From contig JAEYYV010000213.1 in the NCBI GenBank assembly GCA_023428295.1, positions 1-64,000 of the forward strand: a DNA stretch of 64,000 bases, in the 5' to 3' direction. This stretch comes from Pseudomonadota bacterium. Its GTDB lineage: Bacteria; Myxococcota_A; Polyangia; Haliangiales; Haliangiaceae. Under the pieces are notes generated by a model. It was not told the origin of the DNA and did not search any database. It saw only the letters and a program-made list of their open reading frames with translations. The translations under genes and the position numbers were made by a program. Below are positions 25,214 through 34,069 of this stretch, piece after piece (the stretch's first letter is position 1; every line of letters begins with the position of its first letter).

Positions 25214-25879
25214 CTACAGGGGCGGTCGCCCGTCGCACTCGCAGATGTAGGGATGCGACTGATCGCACTCGACGTCGTCGATGCCCATCGGGTTCGCGTT
25301 GCGCCAGATCGCGCAGTTCTCGCGGTTGCTACCATCGGGGCGGTTGTTCGCCCAGTACATCGCGTAGTTCAGCGTCGCGGCCGCGTCCTCCGCGGTGGTC
25401 GCGTGCCACATGCCTTCGGTTGGCCGATCGGTCCACCCGATCCACGCACCCGTGAGCGACTTCTGGAACGTCACCTCCGCATCCGTCGACAGCGTGATCA
25501 CGTGCGTCGCGCCGGCGACATCGTTGTTGCAGTCGGTCGTCGCGGTGGCCCACGTCGCGTTCGTGGTGACCTTGCGGTAATAGCCGCCGGTCGACGGCTC
25601 GAGCGTGTAGCCGGCGGCGATGCACGCGAGCTTCGTCGCTTCGAACGGGTCCGCGTCGATCGGCGTGCTATCGGGCACCGCATCGGGGAGCCCGGCGTCG
25701 ACTTCCATCGCGGATCGAAGAACGCAGTACTTCGTGGACGAGCAGACACGCTCTGGATCGCAGTCCGTGTCGACCTCGCAGGCGTACTCCTTGGACGGCG
25801 CTGGAAACGTGCAGGCCTGGGCGAGCCCAGAGGCGGCAACCACCGCCACGAGCCCGAGCATCTGCGTTCCCGACGTCAT
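25214..25879 (-). CDS. Lipoprotein with a C-type lectin-like domain
   Basis: The product has about 221 residues. A lipoprotein signal (LGLVAVVAASGLAQAC) is followed by a Cys-containing stretch (YACEVDTDCDPERVC) and then a C-type lectin-like fold: YYRKVTTNATWATATTDC, AWIGWTDRPTEGMW, NCAIWR and DDVECDQSHPYICEC. The WIG and the closing WxxxxC-like pattern are typical. Such domains bind sugars or proteins. ATG 25879 is preceded by GAGAGGGA. It lies between the kinase gene and allB; a direct role in ureide metabolism is not evident. Confidence 0.8.
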   Translation of the reverse strand: MTSGTQMLGLVAVVAASGLAQACTFPAPSKEYACEVDTDCDPERVCSSTKYCVLRSAMEVDAGLPDAVPDSTPIDADPFEATKLACIAAGYTLEPSTGGYYRKVTTNATWATATTDCNNDVAGATHVITLSTDAEVTFQKSLTGAWIGWTDRPTEGMWHATTAEDAAATLNYAMYWANNRPDGSNRENCAIWRNANPMGIDDVECDQSHPYICECDGRPPL

Positions 25880-26000
25880 CCGGTCCCTCTCGATGCAGGC
25901 AGCATACCTCGATCGCACCCGTGTGATCCCTACGGGTTACGCGCCGGTGATCCGGGGTCGATTGTCTGCAACGGGTGGGGTCTCCCCTACGGTTCGGACC

Positions 26001-27548
26001 TCACCTGGGAAACGGCAGGTAGCCAGTCAACGCAGCGGTCGCGACTCCTACCGCGAGGACAAGCACGAGGAGCAGGAACGGGAGCGACGACCGCGTCGGT
26101 GCGTTCGGCCGCACGAGGGCGGTGCCGGTCGGAGGCGCCCAGCCATCGAGCACGTTGTCGCGCGCGGTGTCCAAGCGATCGAGCAAGATCCGCGAGCGAC
26201 GCGACCGCTTCGGGGTCTGCGTGCGCTTCGATGCGGTTGACTCGGACAGCGTCGGATCCGCTGCGCGTTCGATCGCGGGACGAGCGACGATGTTCTCGCG
26301 CTTCGAGGAGAACGAAACGCCGCGCGAGCCGGGATACGACGCTTCGGAGTCCGCGAGCAACGCGGCTTGCTGCACGCGACGCATCGGACGCGTCGACGAC
26401 TCCTCGAGGACCTCGAAGTCATCCGGCGAGAGCGTCATCGTGTTCGACGACACCGACGTGTCGAGGCGATCGACGATCTCGCCGACAAACGAATCGCGCC
26501 ACGGCTCGCGCGTGAACGCCCACTCGACCCACGTGCGCAGCTCCTTGCCGGTGACCGGCTTCCCGAGCTGACGCGAGACATTCGCGAGCGCGGTGCGCAT
26601 CGCCGATGCGTTCTGCCACCGGTTGTCCGGATCACGCTGGAGCGCGAGCATCACGATGTCGTCGAGCTCGTGTGGGATCTTCGGGTCGTAGTAGGACGGC
26701 GGGTGGATCGCGAGGTCGCGCACCTTCACGACCACGCTGCCCTGCGTCTTGCCGTCGAACAGCCGGCGTCCCGTCAGCATCTCGTGTGCGATCACGCCGA
26801 CCGCGAACAGATCCGCGCGGTGATCGAGGCGCCCGCGCGTGTACTCCGGTGCGATGTAGCTGACCTTGCCCTTGATGTAGCCCGCTTGCGTCTGCACGCG
26901 CGAGCGCGCCGCTTTGGCGATGCCGAAATCGATGAGCTTCACGACGCCGCTCGTCGAGAGGATCACGTTGGCCGGCGTCACGTCGCGATGCACGAGACCG
27001 AGCGATCGCCCACGCTCGTCGCACAGACCGTGCGCGTGCGCGAGTGCGTCGCAGAGCTGCGTGAGGATCTCGACGACGATGCGGATCGGAATCGCGCCGG
27101 CGGCCGTGCGCGATTGGATCATCACGGCGCGCAGCGTCGGTCCGGGCACGTACTCCATCGCGATGAAGTACTGGTCGTCGATCTTTCCATGCTCGTAGCT
27201 GCGCGCGATGTTCGGGTGATCGAGCAGCTTCGCGAGCCGCGCTTCCTGTAAGAAGCCCTCGACGAACTGCGAGTCGTTGCCGAGCTCGCGGAACAATCGC
27301 TTCAGTGCGATCGGTGCGCGTTGACCGTTGCGCTCCCAGCCTTCGCGCTCGGCGCGATGCACGGTGGCCATGCCGCCTTCACCGAGCGACTCGTGCACCG
27401 TGTACGGACCGAAGCGCTCGTCCTCTTCGAGGAGCGCCTGCAGCGTCGAGCTACCGCTGGCGATCCGCGGCGTGAATGGCGCGGGCAGATCCACCGATCG
27501 ATCATGCGGATCGATCCGGTCCGCTCGCAGTCGACTCGTCGCGGGCAT
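26001..27548 (-). CDS. Ser/Thr protein kinase with C-terminal membrane anchor
   Basis: This 515-residue eukaryote-like kinase has the glycine loop LGEGGMATVHRA (about 55-66), the catalytic lysine in ALKRL (K83), GLVHRDVTPANV (D189), IDFGIAK (207-209) and IAPEYTRG. The substitution VTPAN for LKPEN in the catalytic loop is common in myxobacterial kinases. After a Ser/Arg-rich linker (RPAIER...RTQTPKRSRRSR) a single hydrophobic segment LPFLLLVLVLAVGVATAAL closes the protein, so it is tail-anchored with the kinase domain in the cytosol. Target unknown. Confidence 0.93.
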   Translation of the reverse strand: MPATSRLRADRIDPHDRSVDLPAPFTPRIASGSSTLQALLEEDERFGPYTVHESLGEGGMATVHRAEREGWERNGQRAPIALKRLFRELGNDSQFVEGFLQEARLAKLLDHPNIARSYEHGKIDDQYFIAMEYVPGPTLRAVMIQSRTAAGAIPIRIVVEILTQLCDALAHAHGLCDERGRSLGLVHRDVTPANVILSTSGVVKLIDFGIAKAARSRVQTQAGYIKGKVSYIAPEYTRGRLDHRADLFAVGVIAHEMLTGRRLFDGKTQGSVVVKVRDLAIHPPSYYDPKIPHELDDIVMLALQRDPDNRWQNASAMRTALANVSRQLGKPVTGKELRTWVEWAFTREPWRDSFVGEIVDRLDTSVSSNTMTLSPDDFEVLEESSTRPMRRVQQAALLADSEASYPGSRGVSFSSKRENIVARPAIERAADPTLSESTASKRTQTPKRSRRSRILLDRLDTARDNVLDGWAPPTGTALVRPNAPTRSSLPFLLLVLVLAVGVATAALTGYLPFPR

Positions 27549-27667
27549 CGCCCTACGGTCCCACAGCTCGCGCGTCTTGGATCCTCGACGATTCTAACAA
27601 TGTCGCTGTGCGCCGAACGAACAACGGCAGCGCGGTTAGCGAGGCGAATTACGAAGTCGCTTCGAGG

Positions 27668-28873
27668 CTATTCGAGGAGAGCGCCGTCGCGGATCCAACG
27701 TCCGAGCTCGCCGCGCTCCTGGTCGGTCATGTTGGTCTTGTTGTTAAACGGCATTCCGCGCTTCTCGACGGCACGGAACTGAATTCGGTCGACCATCATT
27801 TTGATCTGCGGAGCTGTATCGAGGACCACGCCATTTGGTGCGGTCGTGAACATGTCGTCCATCGGTCGCGCCGAATGGCAGGGGGCGCAGCGCAGCGCGA
27901 TGATCTCGTGTGCTCGCTTGAACGACACGGGCATCGCCGCATCCTCGACGCCCGGCGGATCGATCCGCGTCACCACCATGAACGCCGCGATCGTGAACGC
28001 ACCGGCGGCGACCGCCGGCCCGAGCCACGCGGACTTCGCGAGCTCCTTGCCGCCGCCGAGGTAGCGCACGTTCATGAAGTGCCGCACGCCGGAGCCACCG
28101 ATCATCACGAGGATCAGCACCAACCAGTTCAGCGAGTGCGACGTGGCTGCTGGCACGTGGTTCGAGACCATGATGAACAGCAGCGGGAACGTCAGGTAGT
28201 TGTTGTGGATGCTGCGCTGCTTCGCGCGAATCGACAGCGTCGGATCCTGCTCGCGTCCTTCGTTCGTGGCGTTCACGAGCTCGCGCTGCGACGGCACGAT
28301 CACCATCCACACGTTGCCCGTCATGATCGTTCCGATCATCACGCCGATCTGCATGTACGCGCCGCGCCCGCTGAAGAACTGAGAGAACACGAAGATCGAC
28401 GCGAACAGCATCGCCACCGTGATCACCGTGGCGACCGTGGGCGCCTTCTCCCCGAGCGTTCGCCAGAGCAGGTCGTAGAGCAGCCACGCGACGAACACCG
28501 CGCTGATCGAGAGCGTCAGCGCCACGCCGCGCGAGATGTCGTGCAGCGACGGGTCCACCAGGTACGCCGTGCTGTTCAAGTAGTAGACGATGATGAACAG
28601 CGAGATGCCGGTCGCCCACGTCGTGAAGTTCTGCCACTTGAACCAGTGCAGCATCGCCGGCATCTCGCCGGGCGCCAGCAGCTTCTTCTCGGTCTCGTAG
28701 AACGCGCCCGAGTGCAGCATCCAGATCTTGCCCTGGCTGAGGCGCCCGAGCTCTTTGCTCTTCTCGAGGTTGCGGTCGAGCCAATTGAACAACATCGAGT
28801 TGCCCACCCACATGATCCCCGCGATCAGGTGCGCCCACCGGAAGATGACGTCGAACAGCTCCGTAACGTGCAA
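27668..28873 (-). CDS. puuD: PuuD-type membrane urate oxidase with cytochrome c domain
   Basis: The product has 401 residues and starts at TTG 28873. The N-terminal two thirds are a polytopic membrane domain of the urate oxidase N family (WAHLIAGIMWVGNSMLFNWLDRNL, and about eight helices). The C-terminal part is a c-type cytochrome: CAPCH (C329, C332, H333) binds haem and MPF (about M374) is a likely axial ligand. The enzyme would oxidise urate to 5-hydroxyisourate and pass electrons to the respiratory chain. This supplies the step missing from the allB/uraH group 2.5 kb away. It is divergent from a lipoprotein gene. Confidence 0.92.
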   Translation of the reverse strand: MHVTELFDVIFRWAHLIAGIMWVGNSMLFNWLDRNLEKSKELGRLSQGKIWMLHSGAFYETEKKLLAPGEMPAMLHWFKWQNFTTWATGISLFIIVYYLNSTAYLVDPSLHDISRGVALTLSISAVFVAWLLYDLLWRTLGEKAPTVATVITVAMLFASIFVFSQFFSGRGAYMQIGVMIGTIMTGNVWMVIVPSQRELVNATNEGREQDPTLSIRAKQRSIHNNYLTFPLLFIMVSNHVPAATSHSLNWLVLILVMIGGSGVRHFMNVRYLGGGKELAKSAWLGPAVAAGAFTIAAFMVVTRIDPPGVEDAAMPVSFKRAHEIIALRCAPCHSARPMDDMFTTAPNGVVLDTAPQIKMMVDRIQFRAVEKRGMPFNNKTNMTDQERGELGRWIRDGALLE

Positions 28874-28903
28874 GGGACCCGACTATACGGCTACTGTCGT
28901 CAC

Positions 28904-29521
28904 ATGCGCAGCTTCGCGACCGTTTCGACGTTGGTGTTCCTCGTCGCGTGTGGCCCCGAAAAAGAGGACTACACCCAACAAAAGCCCGAACCGGAAGCCG
29001 AGCGCCCGAGCGAAGCGCCCGCGCCTCCGCCCAAGAAGAAGAAGGCCCCGCCGCCGGAGGACCTCGGCAAGTGCGACATCGAGGTCACCGGCCAGGTCAC
29101 CGCCTCGCAATCCTCGCCGGGCGGCAAGGACGCCACCAACGTCGCGTACTGGTACACGCCCGAAGAGCGAAAGAACATGATGGGCGTCGATGGCTACGTC
29201 ATCACGTGCAAGGGCGACAAGTTCCGCTTCCAGCTCATGCCCGGCGGCGGAAAGCTCGACGGAATGCCGTTCGCGCCCAAGACCTTCTCGTTCCTGAAAG
29301 GCAAGTCCGACGGCGCGAGCGTGCTCATGACCATGGGGACCGCGTCGCTCGGCGATCCGTCGGGCACCGTGGAGATCACCGCGATCGATGCGCGGCACAT
29401 CGCGGGCACGATCGATCTATCGGGCAAGCTCGTCCCCGGCAACAAGGCCATCCGCGTGAAGGGCTCGTTCGACCTCGTGTGCCCGGGCCTGTCAGCGTGC
29501 GACTTCGGCGACGCGCCCTGA
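28904..29521 (+). CDS. Lipoprotein with Pro/Lys-rich linker, function unknown
   Basis: The product has 205 residues. The lipobox LVFLVAC gives a lipidated Cys16, followed by a charged Pro/Glu/Lys linker (EAPAPPPKKKKAPPPE). The C-terminal 150 residues form a beta-rich domain with two cysteine pairs (GKCDIEVTGQV, VITCKGDKFRF, DLVCPGLSACDFG). Repeated calls to 'SGTVEITAID' suggest a ligand-binding sandwich. Not recognised. Confidence 0.75.
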   Translation: MRSFATVSTLVFLVACGPEKEDYTQQKPEPEAERPSEAPAPPPKKKKAPPPEDLGKCDIEVTGQVTASQSSPGGKDATNVAYWYTPEERKNMMGVDGYVITCKGDKFRFQLMPGGGKLDGMPFAPKTFSFLKGKSDGASVLMTMGTASLGDPSGTVEITAIDARHIAGTIDLSGKLVPGNKAIRVKGSFDLVCPGLSACDFGDAP

Positions 29522-29532
29522 GCCTTGCAGCC

Positions 29533-29568
29533 TTGACATCGCGTAACCAACCGGTTACACGATAGACG
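29533..29568 (+). promoter_or_regulatory. Promoter with embedded operator for the ArsR gene
   Basis: TTGACA (29533-29538) is a perfect -35 hexamer. Between it and a TACACG-like -10 (29556-29561) is GTAACC-AACC-GGTTAC (29543-29558), an inverted repeat typical of ArsR-type operators. The position of the -10 would put the transcript start at or within a few bases of the GTG start codon, so the mRNA may lack a leader. Confidence 0.6.
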
Positions 29569-29987
29569 TGGATTTGGTCGCGCAGGCCCTCGCAGACGAG
29601 ACTCGGCGCCAGATCCTGCGCATGCTGCGCGAACGGCCGCTGAGCGCGGGTGCGATCGCTGGGGCGTTCGACATCACGCGGCCTGCGATCAGCCGGCATC
29701 TGCGCGTGCTCCGCGAGGCGAACTTGGTGGTGGACGAGGCGCAGGGACGCGAGCGCGTATATCGGCTCGAGTTGGACGCGCTCGCGCCGCTAGAGGCGTT
29801 CATCGCGGAGCTTCGCGAGGACCGCGCGGCAGTGTGGGAGCGCCGGCTCATGGCGCTCGACACGGAAGTGCATCGCACGAAGCGAGAACGAAGGAGGCAA
29901 CATGAAGCAGCCGACAGGACGAGTGAGCGGGAACGATCTGATTCTGACCCGCACGTTCAACGCACCGATCGAGGACGTGTGGGATAG
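29568..29987 (+). CDS. ArsR-family winged-helix regulator
   Basis: The product has 139 residues. The wHTH domain is clear: ALADETRRQILRMLRERPLSAGAIAGAFDITRPAISRHLRVLREANLVVDEAQGRERVYRL. No metal-binding cysteine motif is seen. This subtype usually sits beside an AHSA1/SRPBCC protein, as here. Its last 86 bases overlap the next gene, which has a stronger ribosome site of its own. The C-terminal tail (after about residue 100) is Arg/Glu rich and may be an artefact of the overlap. Confidence 0.9.
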   Translation: MDLVAQALADETRRQILRMLRERPLSAGAIAGAFDITRPAISRHLRVLREANLVVDEAQGRERVYRLELDALAPLEAFIAELREDRAAVWERRLMALDTEVHRTKRERRRQHEAADRTSERERSDSDPHVQRTDRGRVG

Positions 29988-30390
29988 CGTCACCACGTCC
30001 GAGCGAACCGAGCGCTGGTTCGGCAGGTGGGAGGGCGATGCGAAGCCCGGCAACACGATCCGCGTGCTCATGGTGTTCGAGAAGACAGATGCGTGGTCGA
30101 ACGCGCGGATCGATCGCTGTGAGGCCCCGCGACACCTGGCGATCACCACGCTCGGCGACCACGGGAACTGGAGTCTCGAGCTCACGCTGCGCGAGGAGAA
30201 CGGCGCGACGCACCTCACGTTCGTGCATCACCTGACCGATCTGAAAGGCGCGGGCATCGGCGAGATCGGCCCGGGGTGGGAGTACTACCTGGACAACCTC
30301 GTCGCGTATCGCGCGGGCGAGAAGCTGCCGGCGTTCGACGAGTATTACCCGGCGCAGAAGGCGTACTACGCCGAGCAGAGCGGGACGTGA
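29902..30390 (+). CDS. SRPBCC/AHSA1-family (START-like) protein
   Basis: The product has 162 residues. The signature FNAPIEDVWDSVTTSERTERWF and the closing GPGWEYYLDNLVAY place it in the AHSA1 clade of the Bet v1-like fold, which binds hydrophobic ligands or acts on chaperones. GGAGG with four-base spacing precedes ATG 29902. It overlaps the ArsR gene, and co-regulation by ArsR is expected. Confidence 0.9.
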   Translation: MKQPTGRVSGNDLILTRTFNAPIEDVWDSVTTSERTERWFGRWEGDAKPGNTIRVLMVFEKTDAWSNARIDRCEAPRHLAITTLGDHGNWSLELTLREENGATHLTFVHHLTDLKGAGIGEIGPGWEYYLDNLVAYRAGEKLPAFDEYYPAQKAYYAEQSGT

Positions 30391-30402
30391 TACAGCGGCT
30401 GC

Positions 30403-32565
30403 ATGCGCGGCCTCCTGCTCGTTAGCCTTGCGTTCGCGTGTAGCTCACCGGCGCCGCGCCCTGTCGCGCCACACGACGTCGGGGTCGTCGCGCCGAACGA
30501 GCCCGGCGGTCCGCCGATCGCGAAGACGGTTCCGCACACGCTGACGTCGCCGCACGGGCCGCCGAGGATCGATCCGTACTACTGGCTGCGCGACGACACG
30601 CGAACGAACAAGGAGGTGCTCGCCTACCTCCACGCCGAGAACGCGTACGCGAAGAAGGTGCTCGCACCATCGGCGGCGCTCGGCGACACGCTGCTCGCCG
30701 AGATGCGCGCGCGGATGAAAGAGGACGACGCGAGCGTGCCCACGCTCGACGAGGGCTACTGGTACTACACGCGCTTCGAGACCGGGAAGCAGCATCCGAT
30801 CTATTGCCGGCGCAAAGGAGTGATGACGGCGGCCGAAGAGGTGCTGCTCGACGCCAACGCGCTCGCTGGCGAACGCGCGTTCTACAAGATCGGAACGTAC
30901 GCGGTGAGTCGCGACGGCCGGCTCCTCGCGTACGTCGAGGATGTCGTCGGGCGCAACCAGTTCGTGCTGCGCATCAAGGATCTGCAGACCGGCGCGATGT
31001 TACCCGAGACGGCCGAAGGCCTCGCGCCATCGCTCGCGTGGGCCAACGATGACAAGACGCTGTTCTTCGCGACCAAGGATCCGGTCACGCTGCGCGAGGA
31101 CAAGCTGATGCGGATCGCGCTCGGCGAGAAGGCCCCCACGCTCGTCTACGAAGAGAAGGACGGCGAGTACTCGATCGACGTCGACACGACCAAGTCGCAC
31201 GCGTACATCGTCGTCTCGCTCGACTCGCTCGACGGCGCCGAGGTGCGCTTGATCGACGCGAACAAGCCCGCGAGCGTGCCGCGCGTGGTGGTGCCGCGAG
31301 AGCGCGGGCACATCTACAGCGTCGATCATCATGGCGGGCGCTTCGTGATCCGCACCAACGATCACGCCAAGAACTATCGTGTCGTCGAAGCGAGCCTCGC
31401 GAACCTCGGCAATCGTGCGGCGTGGAAGGACGTCGTCGCGCACGACGCGAGCGTGTTCATCGAGGATGTCGCCGTGTACAAGGACTTCCTCGCCGTGGGC
31501 GTGCGTAGCGACGGACTCGCCAAGGTGCGCGTGGTGCCAACAAAGGGCGCACCATTCCTGATCGACGCGCAGGATCCCGCGTACGTGATGAGCGTGTGGG
31601 ACACGCCCGACGCGTCGTCCAAGCGGGTCCGCTATAGCTACGCGTCGATGACCACGCCGAGCTCCGTGTTCGAGCTCGACGTCGCCACGAAGAAGCGCGA
31701 GCTCCTGAAGCAACAGCCGGTACCCGGCTACGATCCGGCGCTGTACACGAGCGAGTACATCCATGCGACGGCCGGCGATGGAGCGCAGGTCCCGGTGTCG
31801 ATCGTCTATCGCAAGAGCACGAAGCTCGACGGAACGGCGCCGCTACTCGTGTACGGATATGGATCGTACGGCTACGCGCTCGAGCCGTCGTTCAGCTCGT
31901 CACGCGCGAGCCTGCTCGATCGCGGGTGGGTCTACGCGATCGCACACATTCGCGGCGGCCAGGAGAGGGGCCGCGCTTGGTACGACGCCGGCAAGCTGAT
32001 GCACAAGAAGAACACGTTCACCGACTTCATCGCGGTGACCGAGCACCTCGTGCAGAACAAGTACGGCGCGAAGGGCCGCGTGTTCGCGAGTGGTGGCAGC
32101 GCGGGCGGGCTCTTGATGGGCGTGATCGTCAACCAGCGCCCGGACCTCTATCGCGCCGTGATCGCGGACGTGCCGTTCGTCGACGTGATCACGACGATGA
32201 CCGATCTATCGATTCCACTCACGGCGAGCGAGCTCGTGGAGTGGGGCAATCCGATCGAGGACAACGCCGCGTACGAGTACATGCTGAGCTACTCGCCGTA
32301 CGACAACGTGAGGGCGCAGGCGTACCCCGCGATGTTCGTGCGCACGGGCTTGTGGGACAGCCAGGTGCAGTACTTCGAGCCCGCGAAGTGGGTGGCCAAG
32401 CTGCGCGCGACGAAGACGGACACGAATCCGCTCGTGCTCGTCACGGACATGACCTCGGGCCACGCGGGTGCGGCGGGTCGCTTCGACAACTTGCGCGAGA
32501 CCGCCGACGAGTATGCGTTCCTGTTGCAGATGGACAGCGAGCCGGATCGCCGCCCGGCTAGATAG
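30403..32565 (+). CDS. ptrB: Lipoprotein oligopeptidase B (S9 prolyl oligopeptidase family)
   Basis: The 720-residue product has a lipoprotein signal (LLLVSLAFAC) absent from enterobacterial PtrB, which is cytosolic. A beta-propeller follows after DPYYWLRDDTRTN, then the alpha/beta hydrolase domain with GGSAGG (Ser566), Asp652 and SGH (His687). HIRGGQERGRAWYDAGKL is typical of S9A peptidases. It should cleave short peptides after basic residues at the cell surface or in the periplasm. Its 3' end overlaps the converging polymerase gene by 8 bases. Confidence 0.92.
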   Translation: MRGLLLVSLAFACSSPAPRPVAPHDVGVVAPNEPGGPPIAKTVPHTLTSPHGPPRIDPYYWLRDDTRTNKEVLAYLHAENAYAKKVLAPSAALGDTLLAEMRARMKEDDASVPTLDEGYWYYTRFETGKQHPIYCRRKGVMTAAEEVLLDANALAGERAFYKIGTYAVSRDGRLLAYVEDVVGRNQFVLRIKDLQTGAMLPETAEGLAPSLAWANDDKTLFFATKDPVTLREDKLMRIALGEKAPTLVYEEKDGEYSIDVDTTKSHAYIVVSLDSLDGAEVRLIDANKPASVPRVVVPRERGHIYSVDHHGGRFVIRTNDHAKNYRVVEASLANLGNRAAWKDVVAHDASVFIEDVAVYKDFLAVGVRSDGLAKVRVVPTKGAPFLIDAQDPAYVMSVWDTPDASSKRVRYSYASMTTPSSVFELDVATKKRELLKQQPVPGYDPALYTSEYIHATAGDGAQVPVSIVYRKSTKLDGTAPLLVYGYGSYGYALEPSFSSSRASLLDRGWVYAIAHIRGGQERGRAWYDAGKLMHKKNTFTDFIAVTEHLVQNKYGAKGRVFASGGSAGGLLMGVIVNQRPDLYRAVIADVPFVDVITTMTDLSIPLTASELVEWGNPIEDNAAYEYMLSYSPYDNVRAQAYPAMFVRTGLWDSQVQYFEPAKWVAKLRATKTDTNPLVLVTDMTSGHAGAAGRFDNLRETADEYAFLLQMDSEPDRRPAR

Positions 32566-34063
32566 CGCCAGCCGCACGAAGCTGCGCGAGCGCCGGAGCG
32601 AGCTGCGCGGTTCCCTCGAGGAGCGGCTCCGCGAGATCGCCGTACTCCTCGAGCCGAACGCGCAGCGAGCGAAGCGAGAACGACTTCGGCGTCAGCTCGC
32701 GCGATACCTCCTCCCACGCGAGCGGCGTGGACACCGGCGCCCCATCGACGGCGCGCAGCGAGTACGGGACGACGAGCGTCTTGGCCACGAACTGCTTGTG
32801 ATCGATCAGCAGCCGGCCGCCGCGCTTCTCCTTCTCTTGCTCGAGCGTGACCTTGTCGGGGACGAGCGTCTGCACGAGCGTCGCGATGCCTCGCGCGAGC
32901 GTCTCGGCTTGCACGAAGTCGTGACCGGGCGCGAGCGGGATCAAGATATGGAGACCGCGCTGCCCGCTCGTCTTCACGACGCTCGGGAGCTCGAGCAGCT
33001 CGAGCACTTTGCGAATGCCGAGCGCGACATCGATCATGTCCTCCCACCACGAGGTGCGATCGCCAGGATCGAGATCGATCATCGCGTAGTCCGGCTCGGT
33101 GAGCGACGAGAGCCGCGACGCGAAGCCGTGATACGTGAGGCCCGCTTGGTTCACCATCCACAGCAGCGCGTCGGGATTCTCGACGACGATCCGCCGCACG
33201 CCATCGACCCACGCCGCGCGTATGTAGTCCGGTGATCGCGGTGGTACGCGATGCTGGTACCAATCGAACTCGTCGATGCCGTCGACCCAGCGCTGGATCA
33301 CCACGGGGCGATCCACGAGCTGCGGCACGAGCAGCGGCGCGACGTCGCGGTAGTAGCTGATGATGTCGCGCTTGCAGATGCCGTCGCGCGGATAGAGCAC
33401 CTTGTCCGCGTTCGAGATCGGCGGCGGCGGCGACAGCGAGCGCTGCCAATCGACGGGCTCGCCATGCACCGTCCATGCGTCGTCGTACGTGCTCTCCGCG
33501 TTTCGCGCCACGACGGAGCGGATCCCGTGCGCAGCGACGGCGGCGAGCACCTTGGACGGCGCGCCCTCGAGCGCCTGCGACGGCAAGATCGCCTTCGGCG
33601 CCTCGGAGAGCAGGGCGACGAGACGCTCGCGCCGCTCGCGCAGCGGCAACGCGCGCAGATCCACGTCGTCGAGCCACAGGAGGTCCCAGCAGATGAGCGC
33701 GGCGGACAGCACCGGGCTGCCGGATTGCACCTTCGCGCGTAGCGAATCGAACGACGGCCTCCCGTGCTCGTCGAACACGCAGATCATGCCGTCGATCGCC
33801 ACCGACGACGAACCGAGCTTGCCGAGCGCCGCCGCCGCGGCGGGAAACGTCTGCGTCCAATCGCGATAGTCGATCGCAGCGAGGCGGACCTGCGTTCCCA
33901 TGCGCGTCGCGAGCACGCGATGCCCGTCCCACGCGGGTTCGATGAGGAACGGACCTTCGAGGGGCGCGGCGTGCGTGATCGGCGTGAGCGTGAACTTGCG
34001 CGACAGCGCGAACACGCCGTCGTTCTTTCCGTACTTCCGCTTCTTCTTACGCTCGGCAGCCAA
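32558..34063 (-). CDS. LigD-type primase-polymerase fused to an inactive DNA-ligase-like domain
   Basis: The product has 501 residues with a TTG start. Residues about 20-200 look like the nucleotidyltransferase domain of ATP-dependent DNA ligases, but the active-site KxDG is AWDGHR (Ala44 for Lys), motif III DGE is DGMIC, and the motif IV region VVAK is preceded by R instead of E. From residue 216 a LigD polymerase domain begins: NADKVLYPRDG, MIDLDPGD (Asp330, Asp332) and GQRGLHI (His372), all intact. It can probably extend primers or fill DNA ends but cannot seal nicks. No Ku or complete ligase gene is nearby. HAD gene is 6 bases upstream. Confidence 0.85.
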   Translation of the reverse strand: MAAERKKKRKYGKNDGVFALSRKFTLTPITHAAPLEGPFLIEPAWDGHRVLATRMGTQVRLAAIDYRDWTQTFPAAAAALGKLGSSSVAIDGMICVFDEHGRPSFDSLRAKVQSGSPVLSAALICWDLLWLDDVDLRALPLRERRERLVALLSEAPKAILPSQALEGAPSKVLAAVAAHGIRSVVARNAESTYDDAWTVHGEPVDWQRSLSPPPPISNADKVLYPRDGICKRDIISYYRDVAPLLVPQLVDRPVVIQRWVDGIDEFDWYQHRVPPRSPDYIRAAWVDGVRRIVVENPDALLWMVNQAGLTYHGFASRLSSLTEPDYAMIDLDPGDRTSWWEDMIDVALGIRKVLELLELPSVVKTSGQRGLHILIPLAPGHDFVQAETLARGIATLVQTLVPDKVTLEQEKEKRGGRLLIDHKQFVAKTLVVPYSLRAVDGAPVSTPLAWEEVSRELTPKSFSLRSLRVRLEEYGDLAEPLLEGTAQLAPALAQLRAAGAI

Positions 34064-34069
34064 CGGGGG

